A stretch of 6,934 bases of DNA from Phenylobacterium sp. CCH9-H3. GTDB taxonomy: Bacteria > Pseudomonadota > Alphaproteobacteria > Caulobacterales > Caulobacteraceae. Under the pieces are notes generated by a model that worked only from the letters and a program-made list of their open reading frames with translations, ran no database searches and was not told where the DNA came from. The number at the start of each line of letters is the position of its first letter. Position 1 is the first letter of the stretch. A program made the translations under genes and the position numbers. The stretch spans positions 1 through 6,934 of the forward strand of contig NZ_LSJI01000259.1 of NCBI RefSeq assembly GCF_001557235.1, in the 5' to 3' direction. Positions 1-5,981 of this stretch are shown here, piece after piece.

Positions 1-312
1 GCGCTGGCCCGATCGGCCTTCGCCGCGCGCCTGCCCGCCGCTGTGACGGAGCGCCGCTCCAAGGGCGACCTGACCGCCTATTACGGCCGCGTGCTGGCGC
101 GCAGCCTGCCGGCGCTACGGCCGTTCCTGCTGGAGGGCCGGGCGGCCGCGGCCGGGCTGCTCGACCGGGGGGTGCTGGAGGCCATGCTGACGCCAGAGCA
201 TCTCATCTGGCGGGGGGACTATGGCGCGCTTCTGCAGCTTGTGGCCGCGGAACGATGGCTGCGCCATTGGCAGGACCGCCTGGCGGCGGCCCGGGGCGGT
301 CCGCCGGCGTAG
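1..312 (+). CDS. Lasso peptide cyclase (asparagine-synthetase-like C protein), 3' end only
   Basis: The window opens inside this gene in frame 1. Codons 1-309 give 103 residues and TAG is at 310-312; the start is off the left edge. C proteins of lasso peptide clusters (McjC family) adenylate a side-chain Asp or Glu carboxylate of the core peptide with ATP and close the isopeptide ring on the N-terminal amine. What is visible is the helical C-terminal end of the asparagine-synthase fold. It shows a RRSKGD segment, then an AYYGR stretch, a SLPALRPFLLEGR helix, a LIWRGDYG motif and a final AAERWLRHW helix, an order I recognise from lasso cyclases. The ATP-binding PP-loop lies upstream and cannot be checked. 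A glutamine-hydrolysing asparagine synthetase is the main alternative, but the ending and the neighbouring isopeptidase favour a cyclase. Its last 110 bp overlap the convergent isopeptidase gene. Confidence 0.85.
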   Translation, partial: ALARSAFAARLPAAVTERRSKGDLTAYYGRVLARSLPALRPFLLEGRAAAAGLLDRGVLEAMLTPEHLIWRGDYGALLQLVAAERWLRHWQDRLAAARGGPPA

Positions 313-2755
313 CGGGCGGGCGGGTCGCCAAGGCCCGGTCCAGCCAGGGAAGCACCTGGGCATAGATCTCTCGGACATTGGCCGGGCTGGCGGGCAGGTG
401 GCCTTCGCCGATCAAGGTCATCAGCACGGCGTCCTTGCCCTGCCGATAGAGCGCGGCGAACATCGCCTCGGCCTGGGCCATGGAGACGAAATCCAGGTCG
501 CCGTGGATCAGGAAGAGCGGCGTGTGGATGCGGTCGGCGGCGAAGAGGGGACTGTTGCGAAGATAGCGGTCCGGATCGGACCAGGGCGGCGCGCCAAGCC
601 CGCCTTGCCCGGCCTCCGACCAGCCGGCCGAGAGATTGACGGCGGGGCCATCCTCGGGGACCGCGCGGAAGTGCAGGGGCAACTCGCCCCAGCCCGAGGC
701 GAGATCGGTCTTGGCGGCCTGGGCGACGATGGCCCTGAACCGACCGGTCTGGGTCGCCGTCACCAGGGCGCCGTAGCCCCCGAAGCTGTGGCCCCAGAGG
801 GCGATGCGATCCGGGTCGGCCAGGCCCTGGCGCGTCACCGCCTCGACGGCCGCCAGGATCGCGTCGGCGAGGCCAGCGGCCGGCTCGCCCGGCGCCTGGG
901 CGCGCGGCAGGCTGGGCGCCAGGACCGCGAAGCCGTGGGCGGTGAGCAGCCGCGCATTGGGGGTGAAGACCAGGGCGTTGGGCGCATAACGGCCGGGCGG
1001 GTTCGGATAGACGGACCCCGGATAGGGCAGGACGATGAGCGGCGGGGCCGCTCCCGTCGCGGGTCCAGACGGCAGGTAGAGCCAGCTGGTCAGGAGCGTC
1101 CCCCCCGGCCCGGCGTGCTGGATCGGCCGCACACGCAGCGCATCGACCTCGGCCAGTCGGGCGTTGACGGTCAGGACGACGCGGTCGTCCCCGGCGGCGG
1201 CGACCAGGCGCACAACCTCCACCCCGCGATCGTCGCGGGATCGAACGGCGAGGCCGTTGGCCGAGGTCGCCATCGGCAGATCACCGGCCGCAAGGGCGAA
1301 CCGAAGCTTCGACCCGTCGGCGGCGAGCCGCAGCACCTGGTCGTCGTAGGCGGTCCAGACGGCCTCCTGGCGCGGCGCCGCGTTGACCGCGAAGCGGGCG
1401 CCTTCGCCCAGCCTTCGCGGACTCAGGGCGCGCGCGCCGGCGCCGACGCTCAGCGGGCGGAGGCGACCGGAGGCGTCCACCCAATCGATACGGCCGCCGC
1501 CGACGAAGGCGAGGCCGCCCCGGCCGATCGCGGCCGGCTTGGCCGGCGCGGCCGGCAGGCCGGCGGTGAGATTGACCGCGCCGGCGTCGGCCAGGCGAAA
1601 CCAATCGGCCCGGTCCGACGATCGCCCCGTCGCGCGGCCGTAGAGGATCGGCCGCCCGGCCAGCCAGTCCGCACGGACGACCGCCAGCCCCTCCTCGTCA
1701 TAGGTCAGATCAGGCGTGACCCGTCCGGCCGCGGGTCGCCGGAGCGCGCCGGCCGCGGCCTCGACCTGCAGCAGCTCGCCCTCGGCCCAGGGCCGCCCAG
1801 CGGGGCGGGCGAAGACCAGCAACTGGTCGCCGTCCTGCGACCAGGCGAGCAGCTGGGGCAGGACGTCCCCGTCGCCGAGGGGCCACGAGACCTGGCCCGA
1901 CCCCAGGTCGATGAGGCTGAGGACGCGGCGGCGGGCCGCCGTGCCGACCCGCAGGGGCTCGGCGGTCGGCGAAGGCAGGGGGTCCGCTTCGGCCACGGCC
2001 GCCAGATGACGGCCGTCGGGCGACAGTTCGAGGTCGTGGAAGTCGCCCTGCGCCAAGGTGCGGACCTGACGCGTGCGCAGATCGATCTCCGCCAGTCGGC
2101 GAGGCGGCCGCGCCGGCCACGCTGAAAGCTCCCGTCCGCTGCCGACCCGGGTGGCGGTCGGCGTCCGTCCCTCGGCGGCGGCGCGCCACTGGGCGGCGAG
2201 CCGTTCGGTGGTCTGGCGCAGGGTGCGCATGTGAAGCGGCAGGTCGCCCCGGGCCAGCACGATCGCCACCAGCTGGGTTTCCGATCGCCATTGAAGGCTG
2301 CGGCCATAGACCGCCGCGTCGGTCGGCAGGCCGAGCCAGCGCGTCCGGCCGCTGGCGAGATCCACGACCCCGGTGTCCCAGACCCCTCCGGAGAACCGCT
2401 GCACCGCCATGGCGCGGCCGGAGGGCGAGACCGGGCCGGCCACATAGCCGGCGCCCGGCTCGGGCGTCATCAGGTCGCGCGCGACGCCGGGGCGCGCCAC
2501 CTCGGCGATCTTGATCCGGCCGAGCAGGGGTGGCCCGTAGCCGTCGCCGTCGAACCGCGGGGCGGTGTCGTAGGCCGCCTCGGTCTGGAGGATCAGGTGA
2601 CGGCCGTCCGGGGTGATCTCCATCTGGTCGAGACGCTCCAGCCGCAGCATGTCGTCCACGGTGAAGGGCCGGGCCAGGGCCGGCGCCGACCCCAGGACGA
2701 GGACGACGGCCAACGCCCGCGCCCCGTCCAGGGCGTGGCGAGCCGGGCGGCGCAT
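203..2755 (-). CDS. atxE: Atxe2-type lasso peptide isopeptidase (S9-like serine hydrolase), exported
   Basis: This 850-residue protein is predicted to hydrolyse the isopeptide bond of a lasso peptide and so linearise it. Residues 1-28 form a signal peptide (Arg-rich start, AVVLVLG core, cleavage after APALA), so it should act in the periplasm. Residues about 45-540 look like a beta-propeller with repeated blade motifs of the SPDGRHL type (near 48, 109, 245 and 305). Residues about 545-811 are the alpha/beta-hydrolase domain. The nucleophile elbow is GHSFGG with Ser657; HGDLDFV supplies the likely acid Asp755; GEGH supplies His786. This is the order and rough spacing of prolyl-oligopeptidase-like S9 enzymes. 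The start is the ATG 4 bp after the receptor stop; it gives a clean signal peptide, and no strong Shine-Dalgarno is visible, so coupling to the receptor is likely. Residues 815-850 are a Pro/Ala-rich tail encoded opposite the cyclase. A general S9 peptidase is the alternative; the lasso cyclase and receptor next door decide the call. The symbol follows the astexin isopeptidases. Confidence 0.85.
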   Translation of the reverse strand: MRRPARHALDGARALAVVLVLGSAPALARPFTVDDMLRLERLDQMEITPDGRHLILQTEAAYDTAPRFDGDGYGPPLLGRIKIAEVARPGVARDLMTPEPGAGYVAGPVSPSGRAMAVQRFSGGVWDTGVVDLASGRTRWLGLPTDAAVYGRSLQWRSETQLVAIVLARGDLPLHMRTLRQTTERLAAQWRAAAEGRTPTATRVGSGRELSAWPARPPRRLAEIDLRTRQVRTLAQGDFHDLELSPDGRHLAAVAEADPLPSPTAEPLRVGTAARRRVLSLIDLGSGQVSWPLGDGDVLPQLLAWSQDGDQLLVFARPAGRPWAEGELLQVEAAAGALRRPAAGRVTPDLTYDEEGLAVVRADWLAGRPILYGRATGRSSDRADWFRLADAGAVNLTAGLPAAPAKPAAIGRGGLAFVGGGRIDWVDASGRLRPLSVGAGARALSPRRLGEGARFAVNAAPRQEAVWTAYDDQVLRLAADGSKLRFALAAGDLPMATSANGLAVRSRDDRGVEVVRLVAAAGDDRVVLTVNARLAEVDALRVRPIQHAGPGGTLLTSWLYLPSGPATGAAPPLIVLPYPGSVYPNPPGRYAPNALVFTPNARLLTAHGFAVLAPSLPRAQAPGEPAAGLADAILAAVEAVTRQGLADPDRIALWGHSFGGYGALVTATQTGRFRAIVAQAAKTDLASGWGELPLHFRAVPEDGPAVNLSAGWSEAGQGGLGAPPWSDPDRYLRNSPLFAADRIHTPLFLIHGDLDFVSMAQAEAMFAALYRQGKDAVLMTLIGEGHLPASPANVREIYAQVLPWLDRALATRPPATPADRPGPPPGGPANGAAIVPRPQAAEARHSPPAR
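273..302. repeat. Perfect 8-bp inverted repeat in the overlap of two convergent gene ends
   Basis: GGACCGCC at 273-280 is matched by GGCGGTCC at 295-302, with a 14-nt loop. It lies inside the last codons of the cyclase and opposite the isopeptidase tail. Transcripts from either strand could fold it. There is no T-run on either side, so it is not a canonical intrinsic terminator. In DNA this G+C rich, an 8-bp inverted repeat can arise by chance. Confidence 0.35.
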
Positions 2756-2759
2756 CGGC

Positions 2760-5700
2760 TTACCAGCGCTTGGTGAGCTGAACCGAGGCGAAGCGCCCGA
2801 GGGGATCGGCGTTGGCCGGGTCGAAGCCGACGCCCTGCGGCGCGTCGTAGAAGGGCGGATCGGTGTCGAAGAGGTTGCGCACGGACACGGCCAGTTCGAG
2901 GTCCTGTTGCAGGCCGCTCGTGGCCGTGGGCCGCCAGCGGAGCTGCAGGTCGGCGGTGGTCCAACTGGCGATGGACGGTCCGCTCGCGGCCTTGGCGCCG
3001 TCGAGATAGTTCACCGCCAGGCTCGCGCCGACGTCGCCGTGGGTCCAGCCGACCTGGGCCTGGGCCCGTCGTCTTGCGGGCCGGCCTGGCGTCCCGGCCA
3101 GCTCGACGGCGGGGGCGGTGGGGGTCACCTGTCGCCGGTAGTCGATGAGGTAGGTGGCGTTGGCCGACAGGTCGATCCGATCGGCGCCCAGGTCCACGCC
3201 CCATCGGGCGGTGAGATCGACGCCGCGCACCTCCAGCCCGCCGGTGTTGAGATAGCGGGCGTCGACGATCGCCGTATAGGCCTCGGCCGGGAACAGGCCG
3301 GCGTTGGAGGAGGTCGATTGCGCCAGCAGGCCCTTCACCAGGGCCAGGTCCGCCGGATTGGTCGCGACCACGGGCCGGATGAAGGAGGCATAGATGGGGT
3401 TGGTCAGGGCGTTGAAGACGTCGTCGCTCACCGGCTGGGCGATCTGGCCGGTGAACCGGGTGTCGAACCAGGTCCCGCTCAGCTTCAGGCCCGGCGCGGC
3501 CGCGGGTTGATAGTCGAAGCCGGCGGTCCAGGAGCGGGCGGTTTCGGGCTTGAGGTTGAGGTTGCCGCCGACGCGCAGCAGCACGAGCCTCTGGCTGGCG
3601 CCATAGGGCAGGATCCCCGGCCCCACGTCCTGTAGCTCGAAGACTTCAGACAGGGCCGGCGCGCGGAACGAGGTCCCGTAGCTGGCGCGCAGCGTCAGGT
3701 CGTCGGCCGGGGCCCAGATCAGGCCAAGCTTCGGATTGCGGCTGGTCCCGACGTCGTCATAACGCTCGATGCGTCCGGCGGCCGACAGCTCCAGCCGCCT
3801 CACCCCGGGCAGGGCGTTGTCGGGTCCCACCAGCGGGATGCGGACCTCCAGGAAGCCCGCGCTCACCGTGCGCTCGTAGGGGCCCTCGATGGTCGTGGTG
3901 GGCGTGGCCCTGGAGACCAGGCTGATGTTGCGGGTCTGGAAGCGTTCACGCCGCACCTGGGCGCCGAACGCGGCCTTGAGCGGTCCGCCCGGCAGGGTGA
4001 GCACCGTGCCGTCGGCCTTGAAATTGAACGCGCTGACCTGGTTCTCGTAGCGGGTCTTGACGTAGCCGCTGCCGATGAAGTCGAGCACGGCCCGGCTGTT
4101 GGCGGCCCCGTCCCCATAGGGGTTGAAGAAGCCGTCGCGGGCCGCGCTGAAGCTTGTGGTCGGATCGTCGGCGACCGTGCCCAGGGCCTCCTTGAGGAAC
4201 TGGGTGTCGAGGCGTCCGAGGTTGGAGCGCCGGTTGAGTTCCCGCGCATAGGCGCCGTAGGCCTCGGCGCGCCAGGTCTGGCCCAGCCTGGCCTCCGCGC
4301 CGGCCGAGAGGCCCAGGCTCTCGGAGGCGCCGGTCGAGCGCAACGGGCCGAGTTCGTCGGTGAAATCGTAGGCGATCTGGTTGGAGCTCGCGCCGTTCGG
4401 GGACACGAAGAAGGGGTTGGCGCGGTTCACGGTGATCAAGGCGACGGAGCCGGGCGAAGCGTAGGCGAACTCGCGGTGGCTGTAGCGCGCCTCGGCGGTG
4501 AGTTCGAGCCGTTCGCCCAGTTCCTGGCCGAGGCTCGCATAGACCGAGTTGCGCGACTGCTCGGGGAGGATGTCGGTCTGCTGACGGAGGTTCTCCAGGT
4601 TCACCTGGCCGGCGAGGAAGCTCGACGCGGTCAGGCCGGTCCCGGCCTGGCTGACCGGGATCGCCCAGCCCGGTACGACGGCGCCGGTGGCGGGGTCGAG
4701 TTTCATGATGTTGCCGGGATGGCTGTAGAACTGGCGGTGATCGGTTCCGCCGAATGGCCGAAGGTCCGCGCTGGCCGTGAACGGGCGCTTGTCGGCGCCG
4801 AGTGCGTCGCGGCGGTAGTATTCGTAGGTGACCAGCGCATGGCCGCTCGTCCAGGTGCGGCCGAAGGTCTGACCGACCTGGCGCTCGCCGACGCCGCCCG
4901 CGGCGGCCCCCAGGCGCGCGCGGGTCTCCGCGCCGTCGAAGTCGTCGCGCAGGATGATATTGACCACGCCGCCCACGGCGTCCGAGCCGTAGAGGGCCGA
5001 GGCTCCGTCCAGCAGCACCTCGACGCGGGCGATGGCGGCGGTCGGGATCGCCGAGACGTCGGCGAAGTCGCCCTTGAGGCCGGTGCCGGCCATGCGCCGG
5101 CCATTGACCAGGACGAGGGTGGCCGAGGCGCCCAGGCCGCGCAGATTGACGCCCTGGGAGACGACGCTGTTGGTGCCGAGCCGGTCGGCGCCGGTCAGGC
5201 TGGTGACCGGGGTGCTGGTTCCGCCGTAGTTCTGCGGCAGGTCGGCCAGCAGCTCGGCGAGGGTGGCGCGGCCGCTGGCGTCGATCTGCTCGCGCGAGAT
5301 CGCCACGATGGGGGAGGCGCCGGCGCCTGGCCCACGGATCAGGCTGCCGGTGACGACGACCTCGCTGAGCTGGATTGGGGCGTTTCCAGCCTCGGCGGGC
5401 CGAACGCCGGAAGACTCAGCGGGGGCGCCGGGGAGGGCCGGTGGGACCTCGGCAAGGGCCTGGGCTTGCGCGGCGGCGGGGGAGGCCGCGGTGTCGCCGG
5501 GGCCTGGCGCCGCGCCGCGCGGTTTCAGCACGATCGTGCCGCCGCCGGCGTCCTGGGCCTCGATGCCGGCGCCGGCCAGCAGACGGGCGAGGGCGTCGCG
5601 GGGACGCAGCCGGGCCCGCAGCGCGCTGACGCTGTGTCCGCGGACGGTGTCAGCCTTGTAGATGAGCTGGACGTGGGACTGGGTGACGAAGGCCATGAGG

Positions 5701-5849
5701 GCCGCGTCGAGCGGGCCGGCCTCGATGTTGAAGTTCACCTCGGCCTCGGCGGCGGGCGCCTGGGCGGCGACGGCTGGGGCGGCGGCCAGGACCAGGGCGA
5801 GGGTCGAGGTGGTCAAGCAAAGGCATGAAGATGGCGAGCGACAGGACAT
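2760..5849 (-). CDS. TonB-dependent outer-membrane receptor with STN signalling domain
   Basis: This is a 1029-residue outer-membrane transducer, predicted to bind and import a ligand with TonB energy and to signal occupancy to FecR. Domains in order: signal peptide 1 to about 28 (hydrophobic LALVLAAAPAVA); STN domain about 38-110, with the FNIEAGPLDAAL opening, LIYKAD and a closing TIVLKP; an Ala/Pro-rich linker about 111-158; TonB box about 160-168 (LSEVVVTG); plug about 175-300 with NLRGLG, VLVNGRRMAG and SALYGSDAVGGVVNIIL; then a large beta-barrel ending in KRW, a terminal aromatic residue typical of proteins inserted by the BAM machinery. The start is fixed by an in-frame TGA seven codons upstream and by GAGGGGGA ahead of the ATG. 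The stop is 4 bp before the isopeptidase start. The STN domain and the fecR gene just upstream mark it as a FecA-type transducer. The ligand is not shown by sequence; the lasso peptide of this locus is the obvious candidate. Plain siderophore transport is the alternative. Confidence 0.93.
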   Translation of the reverse strand: MSCRSPSSCLCLTTSTLALVLAAAPAVAAQAPAAEAEVNFNIEAGPLDAALMAFVTQSHVQLIYKADTVRGHSVSALRARLRPRDALARLLAGAGIEAQDAGGGTIVLKPRGAAPGPGDTAASPAAAQAQALAEVPPALPGAPAESSGVRPAEAGNAPIQLSEVVVTGSLIRGPGAGASPIVAISREQIDASGRATLAELLADLPQNYGGTSTPVTSLTGADRLGTNSVVSQGVNLRGLGASATLVLVNGRRMAGTGLKGDFADVSAIPTAAIARVEVLLDGASALYGSDAVGGVVNIILRDDFDGAETRARLGAAAGGVGERQVGQTFGRTWTSGHALVTYEYYRRDALGADKRPFTASADLRPFGGTDHRQFYSHPGNIMKLDPATGAVVPGWAIPVSQAGTGLTASSFLAGQVNLENLRQQTDILPEQSRNSVYASLGQELGERLELTAEARYSHREFAYASPGSVALITVNRANPFFVSPNGASSNQIAYDFTDELGPLRSTGASESLGLSAGAEARLGQTWRAEAYGAYARELNRRSNLGRLDTQFLKEALGTVADDPTTSFSAARDGFFNPYGDGAANSRAVLDFIGSGYVKTRYENQVSAFNFKADGTVLTLPGGPLKAAFGAQVRRERFQTRNISLVSRATPTTTIEGPYERTVSAGFLEVRIPLVGPDNALPGVRRLELSAAGRIERYDDVGTSRNPKLGLIWAPADDLTLRASYGTSFRAPALSEVFELQDVGPGILPYGASQRLVLLRVGGNLNLKPETARSWTAGFDYQPAAAPGLKLSGTWFDTRFTGQIAQPVSDDVFNALTNPIYASFIRPVVATNPADLALVKGLLAQSTSSNAGLFPAEAYTAIVDARYLNTGGLEVRGVDLTARWGVDLGADRIDLSANATYLIDYRRQVTPTAPAVELAGTPGRPARRRAQAQVGWTHGDVGASLAVNYLDGAKAASGPSIASWTTADLQLRWRPTATSGLQQDLELAVSVRNLFDTDPPFYDAPQGVGFDPANADPLGRFASVQLTKRW

Positions 5850-5851
5850 GA

Positions 5852-5881
5852 GCGACGGTGTTCCCCCTCAGACACCGACGC
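5852..5881 (-). promoter_or_regulatory. Stem-loop presenting the receptor Shine-Dalgarno in its loop
   Basis: Arms at 5881-5872 and 5861-5852 (- strand) pair over 10 positions with a single U-U mismatch, closing a 10-nt loop, CTGAGGGGGA, that contains the purine-rich ribosome binding site. The stem ends 2 nt before the ATG at 5849. GAGGGGGA ends 12 nt from the start codon, which is long, and folding of the 3' arm would shorten the effective distance. An alternative helix (5920-5911 with 5876-5867, 9 pairs and one mismatch) uses the same 5' arm and covers the GAG of the binding site, so the two cannot coexist. Confidence 0.4.
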
Positions 5882-5942
5882 GCCCGGAGACGGACAAAGA
5901 CTGTTGGATCGGGGTCTGAGCGGTAGACGCTGGGGCCCCGGG

Positions 5943-5974
5943 CCGACCCTGGAGCCGTGTGACAATTTTTTTGC
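5943..5974 (-). promoter_or_regulatory. Candidate ECF-type promoter for the receptor-isopeptidase pair
   Basis: Read on the - strand, GCAAAAAAATTGTCACAC is followed by GGCTCCAGGGTCGG. An AAAT element (5968-5965), a 16-nt spacer and GGTCGG (5948-5943) resemble the general layout of iron-starvation-type ECF promoters, which have an A-rich -35 box and a -10 box built around GTC or CGT. The match is loose and no sigma-70 -10 box can be paired with the TTGTCA at 5965-5960. Initiation here would leave a leader of about 90 nt ahead of the receptor. Confidence 0.3.
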
Positions 5975-5981
5975 GGTCGGT

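Larger units (their letters stand above)
5850..5981 (-). promoter_or_regulatory. Intergenic control region between fecR and the receptor gene
   Basis: These 132 bp separate the fecR stop from the receptor ATG and are the only non-coding gap in the window. They begin with an A-rich box (5965-5972 on the - strand) that stands out from the G+C rich surroundings, continue through a GGGGCCCC palindrome (5932-5939), and end in a leader with two competing inverted repeats around the ribosome binding site. A gap of this length between a fecR and its receptor usually holds a separate receptor promoter read by the partner ECF sigma factor. No T-run follows the fecR stop in its own reading direction, so some read-through from fecR is possible. 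Confidence 0.6.

Noticed and set aside
221..2125. A 634-codon open frame on the + strand
   Set aside because: It lies opposite the isopeptidase, whose signal peptide, propeller motifs and catalytic residues are clear. Its product is Gly/Arg/Gln-rich with no recognisable domain; long antisense frames are expected at this G+C content.
2613..3635. A 340-codon + strand frame across the receptor-isopeptidase junction
   Set aside because: It crosses two well-supported genes on the other strand and its product is low-complexity with no family resemblance.
4476..5828. A 450-codon + strand frame opposite the receptor N-terminal half
   Set aside because: The opposite strand encodes clear STN and plug domains. 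The + frame is Gly/Asp/Ala-rich and looks like a codon-bias shadow.
5924..5965. TGTCAC (5964-5959) and CGTCTA (5929-5924) as an ECF -35/-10 pair
   Set aside because: The elements each look plausible, but the spacer is 29 nt, far from the 16-17 nt that ECF sigma factors need.
5964..5974. T-run on the + strand as an intrinsic terminator
   Set aside because: No G+C stem lies directly before it on the + strand, and no + strand gene ends there. In the direction of fecR it reads as A residues, so it cannot terminate that transcript.
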